Origin: an uncultured bacterium
GTDB lineage: Bacteria; Cyanobacteriota; Vampirovibrionia; Gastranaerophilales; Gastranaerophilaceae
NCBI GenBank assembly: GCA_900551965.1
Contig: URYF01000051.1
Location: 1 to 11,549 of the forward strand
DNA: 11,549 bases
Reading direction: 5' to 3'
The translations under genes were made by a program, and so were the position numbers. Each line of letters begins with the position of its first letter. The first letter of the stretch is position 1. The notes under the pieces were generated by a model that was not told where the DNA came from, ran no database searches, and worked only from the letters and a program-made list of their open reading frames with translations. This document shows positions 1 to 5,408 of the stretch, piece after piece.

Positions 1-13
1 AAAAAATATAAAA

Positions 14-19
14 TATAAT
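14..19 (+). promoter_or_regulatory. -10 hexamer, possibly giving a leaderless mRNA
   Basis: TATAAT lies exactly six bases before the ATG at 26, so the expected transcription start falls on or next to the start codon. No purine-rich ribosome binding site is visible between them. The -35 region would lie outside the window. Reading this as a leaderless transcript is an inference. Confidence 0.45.
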
Positions 20-25
20 TGCATT

Positions 26-571
26 ATGAAAGATTTTGATTATTTAACCGATTATAAATATTATAATAATAATTATTCGTATGCGGTGGCAGATAAACCG
101 TTTCGATATGTTGATGTTTCAAAAAATTTATCCCGCTCTGCACAGCCAAGAGTTGATCAGTTTGAATGGCTGAAGAAACAGGGCGTTACCGATGTTGTGA
201 ATCTTCGAAAACCCAAAATTGAATTCATTAATTTTGATGAAAAAGCTGTAGTTGAAAACTTAGGTATGAAATACCATAACATTCCGACATATACCCGTTT
301 CCCTAAAGAAAAACAAATAAGACAGTTTTTAAAGATTGTTAATCAAGTAGAAAAAAGTAACGGAAAAGTTCATATCCACTGTAGAGAAGGAGTTGACAGA
401 ACAGGACTTTACTCTTTTATTTATAAATCAATAAAAAATATCGGTTCAGTTGGAAATAACCTTAAAGAATGGATTGAAATAGGATTTCATTTTGATTCTT
501 ACAAAGAACTTGTTCCTTGGGCTGTGAATTTTGTTAATAAAACTAAAGGCAAGAGTGTGTATTTTAAGTAG
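26..571 (+). CDS. Protein tyrosine / dual-specificity phosphatase
   Basis: A 181-residue soluble phosphatase of the cysteine-based (PTP/DSP) superfamily. The P-loop HCREGVDRTG spans residues 118-127 and fits HCX5R[ST]: Cys119 would be the nucleophile, Arg125 would bind phosphate and Thr126 follows. The upstream segment LSRSAQPRVDQFEWLKKQG (about 35-53) followed by VVNLR is the usual fold start in small prokaryotic DSPs and Siw14-like enzymes. The substrate (phosphotyrosine, phosphoserine/threonine, or a phosphoinositide or inositol pyrophosphate) cannot be told from sequence. There is no signal peptide or membrane segment, so it is probably cytoplasmic. The start at 26 has no Shine-Dalgarno but sits six bases after a TATAAT. 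The gene stands alone, 89 bases ahead of the HD-domain gene, with no terminator hairpin seen between them. Confidence 0.85.
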   Translation: MKDFDYLTDYKYYNNNYSYAVADKPFRYVDVSKNLSRSAQPRVDQFEWLKKQGVTDVVNLRKPKIEFINFDEKAVVENLGMKYHNIPTYTRFPKEKQIRQFLKIVNQVEKSNGKVHIHCREGVDRTGLYSFIYKSIKNIGSVGNNLKEWIEIGFHFDSYKELVPWAVNFVNKTKGKSVYFK

Positions 572-660
572 TGGATTAATTTTCGGGACTTAACTTTTTA
601 TAAATTATGCGTTATCATGATAGTAAGAGATAATTATAAAAAGAAAGAATCGGAAGAACT

Positions 661-1467
661 ATGAAATCAGTCAAGGAAATATCAACAGAAACCAAGATTC
701 AGGGCAGGTTGAAGCACCAGCCTAAGTGCCTTGAGCTTGTTAACTATTTATTTGAAGATGCCGAACTTCAGGAGATGCAGGAATATGCCAATAATGTATC
801 AATAAGGAGGCTTGGGTATAATGATCACGGCCCTGTTCATATGCGTCAGGTTGTCGGAAATGCTATTAAAATGTTGAATATTCTGCACGAATTTGAAATT
901 AAAACTTCATTGGAAGCTGAGGAAATCGGTACTTTTGAAGACAGCATGTGTGCGGTTATTCTGGCAGGTATGATGCATGATTTGGGTATGGCAATAGGCA
1001 GACAGGGGCATGAGGAGATGTCTGCGCTGTTGGCTCAGCCTATTATTGAACGTGCTCTTATGCACCTGTTTCCTAAAGATTTACATAAAAGGGTTATTAT
1101 TAAAGCTATTGCCACTGAAGCTATTGTAGGGCACATGTCTTCCCGCCGTATTCATTCAATTGAAGCCGGTATTATTCTGATTGCCGACGGTTGTGATATG
1201 ACAAAGGGCAGAGCAAGGATTCCTATGGCAATAAACACAACCCCTAAAGTCGGAGATATTCATAAATATTCGGCAAATGCGATTAATCGTATTTCTATTC
1301 ATAAAGGGGAAAGAAAGCCTATAAAAATTGATATAGAAATGTCCGGGGATGTAGGATTTTTCCAGATAGAAGAAGTTTTATTGCAAAAAATTGATGTAAG
1401 TCCTGCTAAACAGTTTGTTGAATTATATGCCGGTGTCGCAGGACAAGAGCGCAAGTGCTATTTGTAG
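661..1467 (+). CDS. HD-domain metal-dependent phosphohydrolase
   Basis: A 268-residue HD-superfamily protein. Candidate metal ligands are spread as the family requires: His56 and His60 in NDHGPVHMRQV, the paired His106-Asp107 in GMMHDLGMA, His117 in GHEE, His158 in VGHMSS, and Asp176/Asp179 in IADGCDM. HD enzymes remove phosphate from nucleotides or cyclic (di)nucleotides. No GGDEF, PAS or RelA/SpoT partner domain is present, so the substrate is unknown. The helical HD core covers about residues 50-200. The last 70 residues contain beta-rich segments (KPIKIDIEMSGDVGFFQIEEVL) that could form a small accessory or oligomerisation domain. The start follows a weak GGAAGA site (652-657). The gene converges on the transporter gene 33 bases away, with no clear terminator between them. 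Confidence 0.82.
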   Translation: MKSVKEISTETKIQGRLKHQPKCLELVNYLFEDAELQEMQEYANNVSIRRLGYNDHGPVHMRQVVGNAIKMLNILHEFEIKTSLEAEEIGTFEDSMCAVILAGMMHDLGMAIGRQGHEEMSALLAQPIIERALMHLFPKDLHKRVIIKAIATEAIVGHMSSRRIHSIEAGIILIADGCDMTKGRARIPMAINTTPKVGDIHKYSANAINRISIHKGERKPIKIDIEMSGDVGFFQIEEVLLQKIDVSPAKQFVELYAGVAGQERKCYL

Positions 1468-1499
1468 TTTTCAATTTATAACCTGAATAGTGACTGAAA

Positions 1500-2432
1500 T
1501 TATTCTTCTTCTTGCGGAGAAAGTTGCGGAATTCCTTTTTTTATCTGTTTGGTATTTATTTGAGATAAAATAACTGCACTTATCATAAATATGCAGCCAA
1601 AGATTTCTTTCAGAGTCATTGATTCGTGTAGTATAAATCCGCCGCCGACAACCGCAAAAACTGATTCTAAGCAAAGGATTAAAGATGCGATTATAGGAGC
1701 AGTGTATTTTTGTCCGAAAATTTGCAATGTATATGCAACCCCGCAGGTTAAAATCCCTGCATATAAAATCGGGATTTTACAGGCTATAAATCCTTGCAGA
1801 TTTGGGGTTTCAAATAATAACATCAGCGGGATTGACAGTATTCCTACCGCGAAAAACTGAATACATGAAACTTTTGTCGCATTAACTCTTCTTGAAAAAT
1901 AATTAACAACAAGTATATGTACTCCATAGAAAAATGCACTGATTAACAATATTATATCATATTTTCCAAACCCGCTTCCGTCATTTTTAAAACATAGCAG
2001 ATATAAACCTATAACTGCTATTACAACACTCCATTTAATGTTGCGGGATAGCTTTTGTCCAAAAAACATTGATATAAGCGGAACATAAATTATGTATAAT
2101 GCAGTTATAAAGCCAGCTTTTCCTGCCGGGGCGTATTGCATACAGTATTGCTGGATACTCATTGCAAGAAACAAGGCTATACCGCATGATATTCCTGCTT
2201 TTGCAAGTAGGACGTGTTGTAAATGTTTTAATTTTTGGGATCGGTTATCTTCCTGGATAAGTTTTGCTATAAAAATAACCGGTATAAGGCTGAAACCGCC
2301 AATAATACTCCTTGCAAAATTAAAACTGAAAGGACCTACAAAATCCATACCTGCTTTTTGAGCAACAAATGACAGCCCCCAGATTAGTGCGGTCATAAAC
2401 AGTGCGATATTTGATAATATCTTTTTATCCAT
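1500..2432 (-). CDS. EamA / drug-metabolite transporter family permease
   Basis: A 310-residue inner-membrane protein with about ten hydrophobic helices arranged as two EamA repeats (roughly residues 8-147 and 158-292), the length and architecture of the DMT superfamily (RhaT/YdcZ-like carriers). The first repeat begins with the typical LFMTALIWGLSFVAQKAGM. The second repeat contains GVAYTLQIFGQKY and ASLILCLESVFAVVGGG, which match the conserved helix 8-9 region of EamA proteins. These carriers export or import small metabolites such as amino acids or nucleosides; no specific substrate can be assigned. The C-terminus is a short charged cytoplasmic tail ending in EEE. The ATG follows a good AAAGGGA site (2438-2444) and a near-consensus promoter. 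Confidence 0.88.
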   Translation of the reverse strand: MDKKILSNIALFMTALIWGLSFVAQKAGMDFVGPFSFNFARSIIGGFSLIPVIFIAKLIQEDNRSQKLKHLQHVLLAKAGISCGIALFLAMSIQQYCMQYAPAGKAGFITALYIIYVPLISMFFGQKLSRNIKWSVVIAVIGLYLLCFKNDGSGFGKYDIILLISAFFYGVHILVVNYFSRRVNATKVSCIQFFAVGILSIPLMLLFETPNLQGFIACKIPILYAGILTCGVAYTLQIFGQKYTAPIIASLILCLESVFAVVGGGFILHESMTLKEIFGCIFMISAVILSQINTKQIKKGIPQLSPQEEE

Positions 2433-2451
2433 AATTTTCCCTTTTGCTATT

Positions 2452-2479
2452 ATTATATTTAATTTTATATTATAATCAA
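2452..2479 (-). promoter_or_regulatory. Promoter of the EamA transporter gene
   Basis: On the minus strand TTGATT (2479-2474) and TATAAT (2457-2452) are separated by 16 bases. A register one base further out, TTTGAT, gives 17. The predicted start near 2445 leaves a leader of about 13 bases that just includes the AAAGGGA ribosome binding site. The -35 overlaps the -10 of the divergent TPR gene. Confidence 0.55.
2471..2476 (+). promoter_or_regulatory. -10 element of the TPR gene
   Basis: A consensus TATAAT on the plus strand, 28 bases before the TPR start codon. I see no convincing -35 at 16-18 bases upstream. It physically overlaps the -35 of the divergent transporter promoter. Confidence 0.45.
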
Positions 2480-2504
2480 ATAAAGATATAAATAAAGGAT
2501 TGAT

Positions 2505-2987
2505 ATGAGCGACTATAAATATTATCTTGATAATGGAATTTTTGATATCCAGAGTGGAAAATTTGAAAGTGCTATAGAAAACATTAACAAATCATTAGAA
2601 TTGAAAAATGATTGGGAAATTCCTTATTTTTACAGGGCTGTAGCATATCAGGCAATGGAAAATTTTGATGAAGCTATGCTTGATTATACAAAGGCTTTGC
2701 AGATTAATGATAAGATGACAGATGCTTATTATAATAGCGCAAAGATTATTTTATCAAGAAAAGATATTGAAAATCCGGATTATAAAAAAGCTGTTTCAAA
2801 CTTAGAAAAAGCACTTGAACTTGACAGTAATTTCATAGATGCTTTGTATGCAATTGCTGTTGCTTATAAAAATTTAGGTGATTATCATAAGGCTTTAGTG
2901 TATTTGGAAAAACTTCTACAGCTTGAACCGGAAGCAATTAATGCGCGGGCTTTAAAGAAACTGATTTTGCAAAAATATCTTGTATAG
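2505..2987 (+). CDS. Small tetratricopeptide-repeat (TPR) protein
   Basis: A 160-residue, all-helical protein made almost entirely of TPR units. Four repeats can be read, starting near residues 6, 40, 74 and 112. Each has the consensus spacing of small/large positions and ends in a YxKALxLxP-like stretch: SAIENINKSLELK, EAMLDYTKALQIN, KAVSNLEKALELD, KALVYLEKLLQLE. The third repeat carries a short insertion (SRKDIENPDY). TPR arrays act as protein-binding scaffolds; no enzymatic domain, signal peptide or membrane helix is present, so it is probably a cytoplasmic adaptor with an unknown partner. The start follows AAAGGA (2494-2499). It converges with the DUF4145-like gene, with only 4 bases between the stop codons. 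Confidence 0.85.
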   Translation: MSDYKYYLDNGIFDIQSGKFESAIENINKSLELKNDWEIPYFYRAVAYQAMENFDEAMLDYTKALQINDKMTDAYYNSAKIILSRKDIENPDYKKAVSNLEKALELDSNFIDALYAIAVAYKNLGDYHKALVYLEKLLQLEPEAINARALKKLILQKYLV

Positions 2988-2991
2988 CATT

Positions 2992-3678
2992 TTATTTAAT
3001 AATCAGTAAAAATATTGCAAGGCAGAATGATATGATTGAGAATATGCCGACCATAATCCAATAAGGCGTTATTTTTTGAGGTTTCGGGCATGATTTCATT
3101 GTTGTTTGTTGTTTCAAAACCTTTTTTGCAGCCGGTTTTGATTTAGTTGTTTTCTTGGCTGATTTTTTAGAGGTTGTTTTTTGTTCAGTAATCATTTTTG
3201 ACTTAGCTTTTGCATATTTCTGGGCAAGTGTTTTATCTCGTTTGCCGGTTGCAAGCAGCTGGATATCAAAATGCCTGTTAAGATTTTCTTTATCCTCTTT
3301 TAGGTTATATACAGAGTAATTTATAGCAACTTCAAATGCTCTTTGAAGACATTCTAATGCGTTTATTCCGTCTTTTTTAACAGAGGAGGAATGGACGGAT
3401 TTATTTCCGCATTTTTTTAGGAAATATAAATCGTCTAAAAATTCTTTTTCTTGTTCTGAACCTTGAGAATTATCTTTCAGGGTTGCAAGCATTTGGTCAA
3501 AAGTATCTTCTGTTGTGCGTTTATCTCCAAGTACTTTTTTGCAGACATTTTCTGCAAATCTGCGGGTTTGTCCCATACATTGCTCAAAATATTCATCTCT
3601 ATATAATTTTTCAGCATCAGAGATTATCTCGTATAAATTCTTGTCGGCTTTTTTTAAAAAATCAAAATTTGTAGGCAT
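2992..3678 (-). CDS. DUF4145/HEPN-like protein with C-terminal membrane anchor
   Basis: A 228-residue three-part protein. Residues about 10-125 are helical and resemble the DUF4145 branch of the HEPN superfamily: an early GQTRRFAENVCKKVLG segment (36-51), then FLKKCGNKSVHSS (86-98) matching the family's GNxxVH block. Where many HEPN RNases have Arg ahead of the His (RX4-6H), this protein has Lys, so catalysis is doubtful. Residues 157-202 form a lysine/threonine/serine-rich, probably disordered linker. Residues 205-227 are a single hydrophobic helix ending in one Lys, the layout of a tail-anchored protein with the HEPN-like domain in the cytoplasm. No function can be assigned; a nucleic-acid or toxin/defence link is only a family-level possibility. 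The ATG has no Shine-Dalgarno but lies six bases after TATTAT. Confidence 0.75.
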   Translation of the reverse strand: MPTNFDFLKKADKNLYEIISDAEKLYRDEYFEQCMGQTRRFAENVCKKVLGDKRTTEDTFDQMLATLKDNSQGSEQEKEFLDDLYFLKKCGNKSVHSSSVKKDGINALECLQRAFEVAINYSVYNLKEDKENLNRHFDIQLLATGKRDKTLAQKYAKAKSKMITEQKTTSKKSAKKTTKSKPAAKKVLKQQTTMKSCPKPQKITPYWIMVGIFSIISFCLAIFLLIIK

Positions 3679-3684
3679 AAATAT

Positions 3685-3690
3685 ATAATA
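3685..3690 (-). promoter_or_regulatory. -10-like hexamer, possibly giving a leaderless mRNA
   Basis: On the minus strand TATTAT (3690-3685) is followed by six bases and then the ATG at 3678, the same spacing as at 14-26. No ribosome binding site intervenes. A TTAACA at 3719-3714 is too distant (23 bases) to be a normal -35. Confidence 0.35.
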
Positions 3691-3734
3691 GCAGGAAAAG
3701 GGAATAAATAAACTGTTAATAAATCCCTAAGTTC

Positions 3735-3763
3735 TTTACTATTATTTATTTTATTTTTATACT
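3735..3763 (+). promoter_or_regulatory. pgi promoter
   Basis: TTTACT (3735-3740) and TATACT (3758-3763) are separated by 17 bases, giving a start near 3770 and a leader of about 30 bases ending in the AGGAGAG site at 3789-3795. An inverted repeat (see 3758-3771) begins in the -10. Confidence 0.55.
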
Positions 3764-3771
3764 AAAGTATA
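3758..3771 (+). repeat. Inverted repeat overlapping the pgi -10 and start point
   Basis: TATACT and AGTATA form perfect 6-bp arms around AA. Position over the -10 and transcription start is typical for a repressor site. The sequence AAGTATAGTA (3765-3774) recurs inverted at 5201-5210 in the next promoter. No regulator can be named. Confidence 0.4.
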
Positions 3772-3800
3772 GTAAACTGTACAAAAAAAGGAGAGAAATA

Positions 3801-5099
3801 ATGTTAACTAAAAACTCATCAGTAAAAACAAGTTTCTCAGGTGTTGATTTTTCGAAATATTCTTCAAAAACATCTGAATTTGTAAAAGAATTTGCATCAC
3901 GTGCAAACAAAAAAGGTTATTTCCTAAACTGGGTAAACCTTCCATCTGAACAATTAAAAAGAGTTGATGAACTTTATTCAATGGTAGAAAGTTTCAAATC
4001 TCAAACAGGTGCTAAAAAATTAAGCGTAATGGGTATTGGCGGTTCTAAACACACTGTTGAACATATGCTTTCAATTAACGGTTTAAATATCTGCCATGAC
4101 AGTGTTGAATTTTATTCAGATGTTGATTCAATCAGTTTTGCAAGATTTTTGCACAGATTAGGTGATGTAACTTCTTCAAACTTCATGATTGCTTCAAAAT
4201 CAGGTTCAACTTTTGAAACAAAAGACGGATTTTTAAGAGTTCAACAAATGTTAGTTGATTCATATATGGCTAAAGGACAATCAGAAGAAGATGCTAAAAA
4301 ATCAGCTGCAAAACATTTTATTGCAGTTACTGATGCTAATTCAGAAAAAAGCGAACTTCGCAGAACATCTATTGAGCAAGGCTGGCTTGGTGATTTGTTT
4401 ATTCATGATGATGTTGGCGGAAGATTTTCGGCATTTGATGATCATGCTCTATTTACGCTTATTTGGGCCGGCTTGTCAAAATCCGATATGATTTCATTGT
4501 TAAATGCTGCTCAAGAAGTTTCTGAACAATCTTTGTCAGAAGATTTAGATATAAATGATGCTTTAAAAGAAGGTATTTTCTGGGCTGATGCTAAAATGAA
4601 CGGTATTGATGCTTCTGTTCATCAATATATGGGTTCTATGTTTGAAAATACAGTTTACTGGCATGCTCAAATGCAGAATGAATCTGTAAAAGATACATTG
4701 AAGCAGGTTGCAAAAGTGCCTGATGCGATGCATCACTCTGCAGAAGCTCATTTTAACCCTGCAAATAAATTAGTATTTGCATTGACTGTTCCTGTTGATA
4801 AGGGTGTATGTTCTGAAAATGCAGAATCTTATATTGATGCATTGACAAAATCATACGAAATCACAGGCGCATTCTTTAAAGAAGAAGTTGAAACTTCAAA
4901 TATGGGCTTAACTGCAGCTGCTGCTGGTGCAATGACTCAATTAAGAGCATTTGCTACTTGCTATCAGGAAATTGTAACTGCTGTTATGAGCGGTAAAGCG
5001 TTACCTGAAGTTTTGGACAGCGTACTTCAGCCACACGTTGAATTCTACAAAAAGAATTTAAAAGGCGGAGTTGTTGTTCCTGGTAGGATTTCTAAATAA
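3801..5099 (+). CDS. pgi: Glucose-6-phosphate isomerase
   Basis: Cytoplasmic enzyme interconverting glucose 6-phosphate and fructose 6-phosphate in glycolysis and gluconeogenesis. At 432 residues it is close to the short Bacillus-type enzymes (about 450) rather than the roughly 550-residue E. coli type. Family blocks appear in order: GIGGS (78-82), the phosphate-binding SKSGST (132-137) followed by FETK, GGRFS (206-210), a QMQNESVK segment (290-297) at the place of the usual QxMESNGK with Glu294 as candidate catalytic base, a His-containing MHHSAEAH (310-317), and QPHVEFYKK (410-418) at the place of the usual DQxGVExxK. The last two blocks differ noticeably from the consensus, so this is a divergent but complete member. 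Strong AGGAGAG site (3789-3795), own promoter, and a terminator directly after the stop indicate a single-gene transcript. Confidence 0.93.
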   Translation: MLTKNSSVKTSFSGVDFSKYSSKTSEFVKEFASRANKKGYFLNWVNLPSEQLKRVDELYSMVESFKSQTGAKKLSVMGIGGSKHTVEHMLSINGLNICHDSVEFYSDVDSISFARFLHRLGDVTSSNFMIASKSGSTFETKDGFLRVQQMLVDSYMAKGQSEEDAKKSAAKHFIAVTDANSEKSELRRTSIEQGWLGDLFIHDDVGGRFSAFDDHALFTLIWAGLSKSDMISLLNAAQEVSEQSLSEDLDINDALKEGIFWADAKMNGIDASVHQYMGSMFENTVYWHAQMQNESVKDTLKQVAKVPDAMHHSAEAHFNPANKLVFALTVPVDKGVCSENAESYIDALTKSYEITGAFFKEEVETSNMGLTAAAAGAMTQLRAFATCYQEIVTAVMSGKALPEVLDSVLQPHVEFYKKNLKGGVVVPGRISK

Positions 5100-5120
5100 T
5101 CAGGTTAAAACTTCTTTTAT

Positions 5121-5151
5121 AAGGCAGCTGTGTTTACACAGCCGCCTTTTT
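5121..5151 (+). terminator. Intrinsic terminator of pgi
   Basis: A 12-bp stem with one A-C mismatch (arms 5121-5132 and 5137-5148), a TTTA loop and a run of five T (5147-5151). It lies 22 bases after the pgi stop codon. Confidence 0.9.
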
Positions 5152-5174
5152 AATAAAATATATTAACTACCCTA

Positions 5175-5204
5175 TTGACAAATTTTATAATATAGTATTA
5201 TACT
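5175..5204 (+). promoter_or_regulatory. Strong promoter of the small-ORF leader
   Basis: A perfect TTGACA (5175-5180) and TATACT (5199-5204) are separated by 18 bases. A second TATACT at 5204-5209 gives an alternative register. The predicted start is near 5211-5216, about 12-17 bases before the small ORF. An inverted repeat overlaps the -10. Confidence 0.75.
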
Positions 5205-5207
5205 ATA
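5191..5207 (+). repeat. Inverted repeat over the -10 of the leader promoter
   Basis: TATAGTA and TACTATA form perfect 7-bp arms around TTA. It overlaps the -10 and shares a 10-mer (TACTATACTT, 5201-5210) in opposite orientation with the pgi promoter palindrome. This fits an operator, but AT-rich promoters produce such repeats by chance. Confidence 0.4.
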
Positions 5208-5227
5208 CTTGTAATATAAAGGAAATT

Positions 5228-5308
5228 ATGAACAAATTATTCGCTAACAGCAATAACTCCTCCTCCTCCAAGTTAACCTATTCGGGACTTGGCGGTTTTA
5301 GCGTGTAA
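5228..5308 (+). CDS. Serine-rich 26-residue small ORF, candidate leader peptide
   Basis: ATG at 5228 with an AAAGGAAA ribosome binding site (5218-5225), stop TAA at 5306. The peptide starts MNKLFANSN, has four consecutive serines at residues 11-14, all encoded by UCC (5258-5269), and ends KLTYSGLGGFSV. Seven of 26 residues are serine and four asparagine. It has no membrane helix or signal peptide. It sits between a strong promoter and a perfect terminator that precedes the next gene. The codons for S19-G20-L21 (5282-5290) are a copy of the terminator's 3' arm and can pair with its 5' arm, which suggests a regulatory leader peptide. A functional small protein or a shadow of a regulatory RNA are the alternatives. 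I do not recognise the peptide. Confidence 0.6.
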   Translation: MNKLFANSNNSSSSKLTYSGLGGFSV

Positions 5309-5361
5309 TTTTTGATATTATTTTTATAATTATACCTAGATTTTAATTTTGAAAGTCCCGA
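5282..5361 (+). promoter_or_regulatory. Possible antiterminator pairing competing with the terminator
   Basis: TCGGGACTT at 5282-5290 is perfectly complementary to AAGTCCCGA at 5353-5361, which is also the 5' arm of the terminator. Only one of the two hairpins can form. Whether a ribosome occupies the end of the small ORF would decide between them. Confidence 0.5.
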
Positions 5362-5378
5362 TTTGTCGGGACTTTTTT
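5352..5378 (+). terminator. Perfect intrinsic terminator between the small ORF and the membrane-protein gene
   Basis: Arms AAAGTCCCGA (5352-5361) and TCGGGACTTT (5366-5375) pair without mismatch around a TTTG loop, with a T run covering 5373-5378. It lies 43 bases after the small-ORF stop and 30 bases before the next start codon. Confidence 0.88.
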
Positions 5379-5408
5379 CGTGTGCAGATAATTTTTGACG
5401 GAGATATG

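Noticed and set aside
1468..1499. Terminator between the convergent HD and transporter genes
   Set aside because: No hairpin with a T run could be found in this 32-base gap.
1591..2361. Open frames opposite the EamA transporter gene
   Set aside because: They lie entirely antisense to a gene with clear family features, have no ribosome binding sites and show no recognisable protein.
4255..4751. Overlapping frames inside pgi on both strands
   Set aside because: Shadows of pgi: composition follows the pgi codons and there are no start signals.
5349..5408. Longer form of the membrane-protein gene starting at TTG 5349
   Set aside because: This start and its first codons lie inside the perfect terminator; the ATG at 5409 has GGAG five bases upstream.
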